DNA from: Notospermus geniculatus
Taxonomy: Eukaryota > Nemertea > Pilidiophora > Heteronemertea > Lineidae
Direction: 5' to 3'
Assembly (NCBI GenBank): GCA_002633025.1
Contig: NMRB01000946.1
Span: forward strand, 77,849-141,848
DNA: 64,000 bases
A model generated the notes under the pieces. That model worked only from the letters and a program-made list of their open reading frames with translations, searched no databases and had not been told where the DNA came from. Numbering within the stretch: the first letter of the stretch is position 1; every line of letters starts with the position of its first letter. A program made the translations under genes and the position numbers. Positions 1-12,217 of this stretch are shown here, one piece after another.

Positions 1-1275
1 CTGTAGGTTTGGATGGTATAACGAAGCATTTCTTTGCAGGTCGAGTGCAGCCTCGCAACGGCGGTTCTCCCCAACACATCTATCAGAAACGTGTCTGTAA
101 CGACAGTAATATGTTATCTCAGATGATGACACCCAAAGGGGAAGTGCTGACACTATGCCAACAAGTAAATAAGGAAGGTTAACATTTACATTGGGGTTGG
201 GAATCTGATTTGGAACAAACGACTGACCACGGAGGAATAAAGTCAAAATATGTTACGGCAATAATCAGCACTAGGAGATGGTGATCTCCAACATCCGTTC
301 TGGGGGTGTACTAAGGGTTTAATCTGGTTGCAGACATTGTCATTTAAAGTATGTTTCATCGTCTTCCAAGTGCATTTTATCATCGTCGTCACTCTTGTGC
401 ATTTAAGAGATTTATTGTTCGGGTTGATGATGCAATATTGCTATAATGCACGCAAAATTTCGATCTGCTACGAAGTCACCTTGAGGATTAACCTTGAAGA
501 CATCCGCAGTAAGCCCATGGGTATCATTCTGAGAATAGTGGAGGTTCTTAGTGCTGGCACCCTTCGTCAGAGTAGCCTATGCAGTGTCGGGGGGAACGAG
601 CAACTGACGGTAACCTAACAATCGTCGCTCCTTCTCATGATTTGTTTATAGATAGTCGTTGTTGGTTGTTAAGGTTCTCTAGTTCATCGCGTTTGCTGGA
701 AATCAGTCACAACATGTCACCAAATGATATCTATTAGACAAAACTGTCGACACTTTGGTGCCTAATGTACCATACTGAAAACATTTCACAAGTAACTAGT
801 CAATCGGAAGATAACGTTTTTGCACGCCATGTTTCACCGGATTTTACCGATCGGAATTCAATTACCCTCCACCAGATTTCTCGGTGAAATTTCAATCTAT
901 TCTGGAACTCACTGGAGCGACCTCCGCCCTTCAGGCTTGAGTGGCGCGTGATATTGCAATTTCGCCGAAGGGAAAGAAAGGTGCTTGAAATACGATCGGC
1001 TGGGGCTGCATCGATTTCATGAATATTCAGGAGAGGCAGCGGCAGCGTGGTTTCTTTTCTTTTCATGAATTGAATTGTAGGGGGCGTTTTTTACCATGAC
1101 AACCATTCGACCAAGAAATGGTGTGAAATTGGCGCGAGCAAAAAGGCTGTCTATGAGTGTGGCCTGAAAGATGATGTTTTCTCGCAGATTTTGAAATCAA
1201 CATTTGACAATTTTTGTGCTCTGACAAGAAGTTCGGAGGCCGGAGCCAAAAATGATGACACATGATGTCACAACG
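1..1275. other. Gene-free stretch
   Basis: No open frame here resembles a known protein and no splice-bounded exon with conserved residues is visible. Short frames on both strands have the composition expected by chance. I see no tRNA, no tandem repeat and no clear inverted repeat. It is probably intergenic or intronic DNA. Confidence 0.5.
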
Positions 1276-1790
1276 GTCACGTGACTACAAAGAATCGGCC
1301 ATGTTTGGCGTCAGATGGCCTGCGACGACGTCAAAATTGTCACGTCATGACATTTTGACGTGGGATGTGTTTGTTGATGCTGTGTTCGTGTCGTGACGTC
1401 GCTTGAGATTTTGACGGCCAATATGGCGGTATCGTGTCGTCATGGAAATGTGACGTCACGTGAAGAACCTCTACCTTATATCATCAGAAAAGCTCAGCCG
1501 TCCGCTATGTAATCTGCGCGGCATCGATTCATCGAATGTGGTTGGGAGTGCCATAAATCACGTCGAGTATTTTCCAATTACAGTACCTATCATTCGTACG
1601 CCAAAACGGAATCTTTCTGAGGAGAATGGTTATTGTTTCTCAGTATTTGATTGTTTTAACCCTCGCAGCTTGTTGGCACTTTTCTCCGACAGGAGCCTAC
1701 GAGTTGGCTTGTCGCTAATGTCGTCCCTTATTGCAGCATTTGGCATTGAAACCCGGGAGGCGAGCTAAAATGCGAAACCCGGGAGGCGAG
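1276..1790. repeat. Copy 1 of ~0.5-kb direct tandem duplication, CRE-rich
   Basis: This block recurs at 1907-2416 with only scattered substitutions and a ~12-bp indel. The first half is full of TGACG words, including a full palindromic CRE (TGACGTCA) near 1451 and CACGTCATGACA near 1342. The second half keeps an open frame (1460-1768) shared with the other copy. The differences I can see in that frame are mostly amino-acid changing, so the frame is probably not under protein-level constraint. It may be part of a mobile element or a duplicated regulatory block. Confidence 0.75.
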
Positions 1791-1839
1791 CTAAAATGCG
1801 AAACCCGGGAGGCGAGCTAAAATGCGAAACCCGGGAGGA
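1748..1839. repeat. 26-bp tandem repeat, about 3.5 copies
   Basis: The unit begins GAAACCCGGGAGGCGAGC and repeats at 1748, 1774 and 1800, with a partial copy at 1826. It sits at the end of duplication copy 1. Copy 2 ends with a single unit near 2388, so the array expanded after the larger duplication, or contracted in copy 2. Confidence 0.85.
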
Positions 1840-1906
1840 TATGGTACCTAATTCTATTTAGGTATGATACCTAAATGGAGACTTTTGTCCACTCCGGCCT
1901 ACGATA

Positions 1907-2416
1907 CACGTGACTGTAAAGAATCGGTCATGTTGGCGTCAAATGGCCGGCGACGACGTCAAAACTGTCACGTCATGACATTTTGACGTGGGATGTGTTT
2001 GTTGATGTTGTGTTCGTGTCGTGACGTCGCTTGAGATTTTGACGGCCAATATGGCGGCATCGTGTCGTCATGGAAATGTGACATCACGTGAAGGACCTCT
2101 ATAGAAACATTACCTTATATCCTCAGAAAAGCTCAGCCGTCCGCTATGTAATCTGCGCGGCATCGATTCATCGAAGGTGGCTGGGAGTGCCATAAATCAC
2201 GTCGAGTATTTTCCAATTACAGTACCTATCATTCGTACGCCAAAACGGAATCTTTCCGAGGAGAATGGTTATTGTTTCTCAGTATTTGATTGTTTTAACC
2301 CTCGCAGCTTATTGACACTTTTCTCCGACAGGAGCCTACCAGTTGGCTTGTTGCTAATGTCGTCCCTTATTGCAGCATTTGGCATTGAAACCCGGGAGGC
2401 GAGCTAAAATGCGAAA
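1907..2416. repeat. Copy 2 of ~0.5-kb direct tandem duplication
   Basis: Partner of 1276-1790. The order of TGACG-rich half then open frame is kept. The full CRE of copy 1 has decayed to TGACATCA here (near 2080). The frame at 2177-2407 matches the other copy apart from a few replacements, for example Val to Ala, Ala to Thr, Arg to Pro and Ser to Leu. Confidence 0.75.
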
Positions 2417-5400
2417 AAGGTGGTCTGTACATTTCTTTCTCCCAGACGGTGAATTATCCCTGTCTTCGGGAGTCATGAAAATTTATCCTATTTTTCAACT
2501 TCATTAATAATTTGGTCGGTGGTGATAGCTACTGGCATGAGGGATAGGACAATTGATGACAGATCATGCGCCGAGTTAATTCAATGTACTTTATCACCAG
2601 TCAGTTGAACTTTTCGGTCCATATTTGCCATTAGTGCAGCAGGATCCTGGATTTCCAGTTATTGTGCTTTAGCTCATAACTCGACACGTGTGATTATAGT
2701 ATCGACATTTAATATTTGATACTTTTGTGTCACGCTTGCTCTCACGTCACGCCAGCTTTCAATAACCAAATTTATTTCCTATAAAACGACATTTGTACCT
2801 GGTTTTACGACTCCATTGCATGAGTAAAAACACAAACTGGGGGTTGGTTCAATATAGTTATTTGGCACATGTGGTTTACGAGGTCTACTCTCTTAAAGGT
2901 GAATTGATTCGGCCATCGGGATCAACTTGGTACTGGCCAGTTAATCATGCGACACGAATCATAAAACGGTCGTCATACGTGGCGACACGTCTCCTAAACC
3001 GCTGAACAATCTATCTTTTTTATAGCTTGCTGTCACGGTTTTCTTATCACTGACCTCGGTGAACTTGAAACCTTAGCCAAAGGAGATTGACAGAGCAGTT
3101 ATGTGGTGTTTCTTTCTATATCTAATATTATAATCAATGTCGACGTGTCAACCCCGATCAGCTGTCGACAAATTTACAACCCTTCGGCTGTAATACCAAG
3201 CTGTTGGCCATAAATCCATCGATTTACCACATACTTCCAGTCACCTTCTCTGTTGGGACCAACCTAGCTCGTAAAACACCCTCTTACTTTATGATGAGGT
3301 ATGGTGTTCACACATTACCAGACACATTCCCATAAACCGTTGCCGACAAGACGTGATAGTTTCTTCAGGAGAGACAAAGACTCTTCCTGTAACCAGAACA
3401 TTGAACATGTCAGTTATTCTCTGATGACATCACGAACGTGGCAACATGAGGCAAATAAAGCTTTAATGTGACTGGAATTCAGATACAAACATTCTTTCGG
3501 AGAGATCAAGGAAAGGACTTCTCGGTTCTCGATTATCTATTGTCCTAACCCTAAATTATTTTCAATCGTTGAGGTGGAAAGTCAGGACTTGATATTGTGT
3601 TGTCGAGGGCCAGACACGGCCACATGGCGATACAGCTGTAGGTCTACATGCACACCCCCACGCCGATGTTCAGGAGCAATTTGAAACTGACCCGAGACTG
3701 ACGTCAGTTCGGCCATCCCAATACTGAAATCTCGCGAGATCTGGAGTGGTTCGGGATGAGACAAAGGTGGAAAGAAGACGTTTTTATCGCAAAACTCGTT
3801 CTTCAGCCTCACTTCATCGGGATACCAACTTCAGCATCAAATGCAGCACATTGTGTGTATATGAATACAGTAATCAAATCTGTCTATGTACTGCATTCAG
3901 TCCGCACAAATGCCGATAATCTGGCATAATGTTTTCGTAATGAGGACATCTCAGCATCCTAAAGTACAACAAGCTTAATGCATTCTCGGTTGAGTAATAG
4001 TCTCTTCAGGCAATGATCCATACCTCCCATGCACCACAGATCGTCAAGTCTAAATGTTACAGATTTCCATTCTATTTCGGCAATTTGTTAGCGTCTAGCG
4101 TTTTCTTTTGGGCGTTATAGATCACTTTAACGTACCAGGAGTCACCACAAACTGCACCTAATTCACGTCGTAAATTCCCGCCTCCCGACACTTATCGCCA
4201 AATTTCTCCATGGTGATAAATTTTGCCAGAGTCCGCGTGGATTTCTTAGGGTGAAATTAATTCGATGATGGGAGTTTCAAAAGGAGAAATGTACATATGT
4301 GCTGTTTTGAGATGCTTGGCCTCGCGACATTCTTCTCCCGAAAGATTTCAGATGCCACATGGCTGTTGACCAAATAGTGATAAGTTTCCTTTTTTCTGAC
4401 ATCCTGAAGGAAGAGTCAAAAATGATTTCCCTATGATATTGAGCTTATTGTCACTCTGTATCAAACATCTTTACAGAAAGAAGGTATTTGCTATACTTTG
4501 TAAAGAAAACTATAGTCTATACTAATCTTTTGCTCTATTTCAAACATCTGTGTAGAAAAGTAGGCTTATAGTTGCTGTTGAAGAGTATACTTTCTACAAG
4601 AGATTAGTTTCTGACATTTAGCATATTACAACTGTATTTCAAACAAACTACGGAAAAGTAGTTCGACAGTTTCGAGTATCAGAAAGTTTGAAACGGTCGA
4701 AAACCCGGTGGTGCATTCCCGGCACAGGGGGCTCATTTTTCAAAATGCCTTCACCAATACGATCCTAAGGGAGATGAAAATACTGCCTCCTTTTATCGTT
4801 CATTAGCCAACACTGCACCTGCTGCAACTTTCAGGGAAAAAACTGAACCGTATCTGACAGCCCGTCTCACCGGGGATGGAGGTTTTTATGAGATTATTGT
4901 GGTAGGCGAGAGTTTGTCAGTTTTGGATATACTACAGAGAAATCAAGCTTTTGAAAACATGTAATGTGAACTTTGTGAAAGTTTGAATGAAAAATATGAA
5001 AGAAAGTCATTGACAGTAACTCGCTGAGTTCTCTCCAACAATTTTCTTAATTTCTCCTTTACGTGCGAGATCGTTATGGAACGTTGACAGTTACATGTAG
5101 CACAATTAATAATTACCATAATATGCTCAAGCACGAGATGAGATGCCAAAGCGACGACTTGTTACAGCCTAATCATTGCGCATGCGCGTTCCCCAAGAAG
5201 GCTCAAATTCCAAAGACAGCCTGGAGTATTGATTCACTGTTGGTCCATTTCCTCATCTAACGGCTTTTCTGCTGCCACAGTTAGTTTGTTCCGGTCGGAA
5301 CACCGTCATGTATATTCATGCAGCCAACAGTCAGTTTTCAAAACTAATCCAGCTGGGGGCAACATGACCGCCAAAGATTGTCACGAAATCATGTATTATT

Positions 5401-8047
5401 CATTCCATCAATATGTATATATAATCAAATTTGGATGTTTTCTCCACCTCGTGAGTCTAAATGACCATAGGGGTCTAAGTTTTCATTAATGCCACCACCA
5501 GAGCGTATGTCAAATTACTTGTTTCGCAAATTTGGCTATCTCGATCGGTTGACTGTCGACAAAGTTCGACAACTTCCGTCCATGTTCTGCTTGATTGACC
5601 CGCTGAGTCAGAGCAAAGGTTTGTTAATTTCATACATGTTAGATGATCCGACTGCACGGATGAGTTGGCAAAACTTAGGAATCACTGTTTCATACTCTCA
5701 GAGACGTCACGAGGCGCTCCTCGGTTCTCACGTCGACTACATCCCTCACTGACATTCTTCAACATTTTGTCTGAACACATTTTTTCTCATTACTCCGTTC
5801 ACCAAGTTTAAGGTTTAAGAATCTCATTCTTCAAATACCTAAAGTTGAAATTAAAATGAGCAGCGCCTTCTTTTATCTGACAACAATTAACTACAACAGA
5901 AATGATACTGCTCCTTAATCATTGTTAATTTCATCCTTTAAATTATCAGAAAGATTAAAACGATGACATGGGACTAGGAGTTAGCATTACCTCACAACAA
6001 AAGAAAGTTCAGCTGTTATAAAATATCAACAACAGCTTTCTTTCGTTGGAATGAGACCGTAAAAGCTCATGTCGTCATTCATCAAAACAAAGTAGACTTT
6101 AGAGTGAGTCGGAAGTGTAATTACGCTACACTTGCTATTCCCATTGTCAAACTGTAACGTTTGAAGTACATCTGCAAGAAACAGTTACAGCGGTTCACAG
6201 CGTCAGGCTATTAGCAGTTTTATTGTAAAGTTGCATGATTGATGATGAGAAACGCTGCTGAAAGAATGTACCATGTCGGATGATGCGTTTTCTTGACGAA
6301 TTCTAAATTGAAAATGTGCATGTTATGAAACTGCCTTGCGATATTTAAAAAGTAATGTTCGAAACTCATCTATCGTTTAAGCGCTTTTTTGCGCTGTGAC
6401 TGGTGTTGAGTCTAGGAGTGGTGCATCTGATTAAAGAAAAGCCATGAATTTCTGACAAGTACCTGGTCTGATAAGTTATCTTGCCTTCGGCATGCACACT
6501 TTTGCAGTTGGCCGTTCAATGATGCTTGTCGATGTGCTGGAAATGAAACAGCTTGTCACGTCCGACAACTATTAAGTTAAATAAGTAAACGTGTACTATT
6601 TTCTTCAATGTTCAGCAATAAGCCCCATAAAATGGCTTCCATCTCCTCCTGGGAGACGACAGGTGGTTGGCAGAATAACTTCATTTGAAATGTTTGGAGA
6701 ATGTTATTGTCACGTGCAGCCGAGCACTTCTCCCTGGCGGTGAGAGCAGCGGTCGATTTAGAATCATCCAATTAAGTGAACCCGGCGGCCAGCCGACGAC
6801 TTGGAGGCAAATATAACAAGTATTAACAGATATTGCTTTCATTTGCTGTCTGAAGATTTTTGACCCTTAAAAGTAAGGAGATGTCGTTATTCTATAACCA
6901 GGGGTCTTGTAGCGGAGCTTGTTCAGTCACAGATGGGATGGCATGCTTCTTCTGATGAACAGTATAGGTCATTGGACGATCATGGGTGACTGGTAAACAC
7001 AGGGTTCACGTCCTTTTTCTTATCATGCTTATCGTCGCGTAGTGCGGATAAGAAAACGAGAAACCTTCTGTCAGTGTAGATGTCGGTGAAGTACTCTAGC
7101 GGAGGAGAAAGAGCTGGTGTCATCACTCACTCGGTAACAACATTACCACCACACCAGAGGCATCTCTCTGCGGTCCATGCATCTTTTATCTGGCTGCTGC
7201 GAAATCTCCAGAACAGTCTTTAACGATAATTTAGGAAACTAACCCCCTTAATTATGGGTCTAATCAACAGCCCCTCGTCTAACCGCTTTATGGGGTTCGT
7301 ACTCATCAATAGTTTGCGATCGATCAAGTTTAATTTTCAGCGTAAGCGATTCAAGGTTATTGGAAAAGAACGAAGTATACCACATTAGCCTGCCGTGCTT
7401 AAAGGGAACTTTATATCGTTTGGATTACGTGATCAATCTCTATTCTAATAATGGTTTTAATTAACAGCTTTCCGGGCAGTTCATCTTGGCGTCTTCGGGT
7501 CTTTTGATTCAACTTCTAGACATAAATCTTCTTAGAACAGTCATCAACTTCGCCAAACATGTCGGCTGATTAAACAGCTTGATGGTGTAAATGATGCATT
7601 TTCATTAAGATTCGATGTCTCACGGCGAAATATTCCCCCTAAATCTGAATTCAAATCGTTCAATTTCGCTGGTAATCCGTAGATCCAAACGACCTTCCTA
7701 ATTCGTTCAAACACTCCCGACAACGAAACAGGTTGGTGGTGGAAAAAAGGAAGCAGTTGATGTGATACATTATCGTTAGGCGTACAATATGATTACACAG
7801 TTCCGAGAGAGATCTCAAAACGAATAAAGCCACGTCTGCAATATGCAGCCTCATCTCAAGCACTGGCTTTGCAGTGAGGTCCTTTCAGTTTCCACTTCAT
7901 CACTATTTCGTGTAGTTGAAGTAATGCAGTAGAGCGGGTCACTTAGCATCTAGGAAATGGCGCCGGCAACTGTATTTTATGGGTGGATGTTGTTGATATT
8001 GATGCCAGGAGATAATCCATCTCTTCGTCAGCAGATTTTTAATGGAG
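2417..8047. other. Gene-free stretch, 5.6 kb
   Basis: AT-rich DNA. The open frames are short, overlap on both strands, and none resembles a known family. I saw no conserved exon, tRNA or large repeat. The strand and identity of any transcript crossing it cannot be told from sequence. Confidence 0.45.
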
Positions 8048-8620
8048 TACACTCTAAAAACTAAAGTGTTGGAAAATAACGCTTATAAAGTGTTACATTA
8101 GTTTTAACACTTCAGGCGTTGATTAAGTGTTATTTCCACACTTTGAAGTGTACACTCTAAAAACTTAAGTGTTGAAAAATAACGCTTATAAAGTGTTACA
8201 TTGTTTTAACACTTTAGGCGTTGATTAAGTGTTATTTTCACACTTTGAATGAATCAACACTCTTAAGTGTTGACTGTGAATGAATCAACACTTTTAAGTG
8301 TTGACTGTGCAAGTGGTAAAATTAACCTGTTCATGATGACTGAAAACGATAAGAAGCTAGGCCTACATGTATTTCTACTGGGGAGAGGGGGAGGGTCTGC
8401 CAGCCCTCCAGGCACACTCCCCAATCCGGTCACCGTGCGTTCTCATAAACACTCACTGCATTCAGGTATTACACATGTAACACTTGCTAAGTGTTAAAAA
8501 TGTTAACACTTAAGAAAGTGTAGAATTAACACTTAGAGTGCAGTCACTGTGGAGACGCTTGCAAAGTGTTATATATAACTCTTTAAGAGTTAAGTCCAAC
8601 ACTTTAGTTTTTAGAGTGTA
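8048..8620. mobile_element. 573-bp non-autonomous DNA transposon with perfect ~25-bp TIRs
   Basis: The left end TACACTCTAAAAACTAAAGT (8048) is the reverse complement of the right end (8596-8620), extending to about 25 bp. The interior is built from variations on AAGTGTTAAAAC/AACACTT. The left ~103 bp is tandemly duplicated (8048 and 8151), and an inverted 28-bp unit repeats at 8251-8309. It encodes no transposase, so it is a MITE or foldback-type element. TA at both ends hints at a TA target, but this is not certain. Confidence 0.85.
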
Positions 8621-10427
8621 TCTGACGATTAAGGTCGTTATCTCTGACTTTCTCAAATAAGGTGGCATGTTTGAGCGGTTGGTAAGCGGTAATGGAGAGC
8701 TCTGCTTCCGTAATAACAGATCTATAGACTTCAGGAGGTTGGGTTGGCTTCCTGGCCGACTTGTAGCTTGTTGAAACAATATCAATGCTTTCAGCCGCTT
8801 CCGCTCGTACGTACATGTATGATTCAGTTCCTTCACCCTTTCACTCCTCCAAGTGAAACTATAACCTTTACAAAAACTTCAAATCTCCACAGAAACCCTG
8901 ACACATAGGTATTCATTGGAAAGCACTCACGGAGACCTTTCCAATGAGTATGATATGATGGGGTTTAAGCTGCTGTCAAATTGTTTTACGTACTACCATT
9001 GTATGTTTTCACACTATTGGCCTTGGTAGTGGAAGAGTTTGACACTGCAGAGTCCTTCATGCACGGCTCTTCTCCCCCAAGATTGGCCCTCTGTTTCCCA
9101 CAGCTTTGACACTTCAAAGCTTGAAGCTTGGCGTATCGTCTCCGGCTGCCTGAGCTGGACGTCAATAACTTTGTCGCCCCTTGAACTCCCTTCACCCTGC
9201 TTGAAGTGTTATCAGTTTATCTCGGCGACAAGATGCTATTCCCAATTCATCGTCACAATGGTTTTCTGCTTCAGTGATGCTACATAGACCTTCCACATCT
9301 TCGATGGCAGGGAGTGTAGAGCCTGTCTCGATGATACTTCATTTTCGCCTAAATCCGCTAGAGTTCGCACTGTTGGGTTTGGTGAATGGTGATGGTCATG
9401 AGAAGGCGTCAAGGCCAAGCTTAACAACGTTGGTACTTCACCGCATTAATAGTTGGGGCGAGGTCGTGCGTGATACTGATAGAGTGTGATATATAATGGA
9501 TAGAGTGTCACAAAGTAGCATTTCTAGTGGCAGATTGCGACAGTTTCCCTTTATAAATACGCCGTGTTGACCTCAGACTCGATCAAGTTCGCGTTAGAAT
9601 TAGCAAATAGACTGCTAATGTTTCACAGTATGAAAAACACTCCTGGTAGAAAAAAATCACTGTGACAATAGGCAATCTGCTTTCCAGTCGTTAATTACGG
9701 TCGATAGTGTTATGTGTCCCTTCCTGAGACCGAGGACCATTTTGTATTGCCCCCGGGAGATAAAACACTCCACACTCGTATTGGTAAATGGTAATGAATC
9801 GTAGCCGAGTGATTCCGTGTTCTGATTGCATGGGGCGATTACACCCACTCCAGTGAACAGGCGGCCATGCCCAATCAATCTAGCCAAGTATCCGATGCCA
9901 CAAGAACCAACCAACACGGGAAAAAATGCTACAAATATTTGCCAAGAGTTCGATCTTTCGTTGATTGGAGCATCGGGAATGTGGTCACACGTTTGTTTAA
10001 TCTTCCGTCACGATTCGATTCTGCATCTTTTCTTCCTGTTTGCTCCTTTCCCAAACACTTAATCCGGTCTGTAGCCGCTCCTTTCCGGAACACTTGATCC
10101 GGTCTGTAGCCGCTTCGTTTGTTTACACCCGCTGATCACGTCTGCAAAAAAATGAGCCGATGCATCTTGAGTCAACTTCTTGCACGGATGCGGTGATTGC
10201 TATCCATGTTGATAAAGCTACTCGTCAATGATGATCAAAATGCAAAGTGCGTAGCAACTGGAGCCGGCTACCTTCTTGGTGACAATTGATTAAGGTTGAT
10301 GTGCGGGAATTTAGATGGAAACGCCGCTTCGTGTGGGGCATCCTGACGTTGTACTTTATCAGCAGGCTTCCCTCTCCACAAACGTTCGTGTACAGTGAGG
10401 AAGGGACATGAGGGAGGGAGTGTTAAA
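8621..10427. other. Gene-free stretch
   Basis: Several overlapping open frames (9.0-10.1 kb) on both strands carry no recognisable domain. A short local repeat (TCCGGTCTGTAGCCGCT) occurs twice near 10062-10117. Nothing else is supported. Confidence 0.45.
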
Positions 10428-10533
10428 GCTGCGATTACATAGACATGCCGGTTAATGGCTTCACGGTCGCGAACTCTTTGTGAACTCTTGTTAACCGGTT
10501 TGTCCAGTATAGAGGACTTTATGTAATCGCAGC
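10428..10533. mobile_element. ~106-bp foldback/MITE
   Basis: GCTGCGATTACATAG at the left pairs with TATGTAATCGCAGC at the right. The inner arms CCGGTTAA and TTAACCGG also pair, so the whole unit can fold into an imperfect hairpin. It has no coding capacity. The flanks show no clear target duplication beyond AAA/CAA. Confidence 0.75.
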
Positions 10534-12109
10534 CAAAGAGCCACTGATTACCTCAGAATGTGTTAGGTCATACTCGCCAACATTTGTTGCCATGGTTCAT
10601 TTGGATTGCATGCATGGACACCAACTTTTTGGTGGGAATTCGTTTGAAAAATGTGGATTCAATGAAAACAGATAAATATTCTTTCAGTCCGCTGGGGTAA
10701 CACCGTCTGAATGCTGATGTGACCGAACCAATGGTATATTGATCGGTCCTTACTACGCCTTGGTGTTTGTCATTAAGAGAAAGAGACTGAGGGCCGCCAA
10801 ATGCCATCATTTGTCCCTGAGGTTGCTTTTAAATCATCGACATCGCGACTAAATCACGTATCTTAAACAGCGTCTTTAGTTAAGCCTTCTTCCTCGGCTG
10901 TGAATATTCTTTGATACTTAGCACAAACGTTATCTTTGAAACAGTCAAAACCCAGTCTTCCCTGAACCACTAAGGAATACTTTGATATTCTCAACCATGG
11001 TGAGGCTTTACGTTCCTCGACTGCATCATTTCCGTGGAGAATTTCAATAATCTTCTGCAGTAGTTCAATTAAAAAGATTGGTCATCGCTGATAAGGGTAC
11101 ATGCTGCATACTAATAAGGGCTTCGTGAGACCCGATAAGCATCAACGTCACGTCCAATCTCGGAGTAGATTTTGCTGTTTGCCAGTGCCTTTTTCTGCAC
11201 GAAGATGCTCCTGTTCAGCGAAGCGATTGTCAAGGAAACACCAGTTGGGCTGGCAAACAACGGTCTAATGCCACTTCCTTTATCACATTGACACGAAGTT
11301 GCAACAGAGTTATAAGAAATACGTCATTACATTATTGATCGAGAGATCGAATCAAGAAGAAACTGGGCAGAAGTTCCTTGGTTTTGCTGCCAATGTGCTG
11401 CCAAGTGTGGCATTTCTTGGTTTATCTTCTGTTTTTTCTTTTCTCCCATTCGGTCTTGGCCCACCGTGGTTTACCAAAAAGAAATACTTTCTTGGCGGAA
11501 TTTGAAAATGCACTTTTTCATATGAATCAATGTATCGGAGTCCCCATGCGTGGTACATCTTGAAAATCCTTTATCCTATATCCAAGTTTGATGGATGAGA
11601 ACATAGCTAAGTCTTGGTTAAAGGATACCAGGGAATCCCATCACGCTGCTTTTTCAAACTTTTATCAAAAGTTGAGTAACTTGAACCAAATGATTAGAAT
11701 GTATCACAGATTGAATTTAAAATCCTCGGACTAAGTTTTTACTAGAATTTTACACTGTAATATCCCTTAAAATTCCTCCAAAGCTGCAGAAATGTCAATG
11801 AATCGATTTTATAATATAAGACGTTGAACATAATCCGGGTCTGAAGCGGAAAACATCGCCATGATTTGATTAATGTTTCCTTTCGCACGACCAACGTTCT
11901 CGTATCTAAGAAAAGGTAATGGGGCAGTGCTAATCACTCAGTAGGCTTTAATGTCCTACCACACACTATTTGAATACTTATGTTACTCTTGGAGGAACTC
12001 CCAAGTGCTAATGGTACGGCTCTGTAGGGTCAACAACCCTTTCACTTCATCAAACTTATCATTTCGACAGCAGCCGTTTTCATAAACGACTGCGTGGTAA
12101 TCAGCGCTC

Positions 12110-12217
12110 AAGCTGCGTGTTCCAGACATCCGGAATGCGGTACACGGGATGCGGAAGCGATGTCGTATGCGTATACCGCTTCGGATCCGCATTCCGGGTG
12201 TCCGGTAAACGCAGCTT
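12110..12217. mobile_element. ~108-bp foldback/MITE
   Basis: The left arm AAGCTGCGTGTTCCAGACAT pairs with the right arm ending TCCGGTAAACGCAGCTT. The inner arms CCGGAATGCGG and CCGCATTCCGG continue the hairpin. The ends share the AGCTGCG word with the element at 10428, so the two may be related families. Confidence 0.75.
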
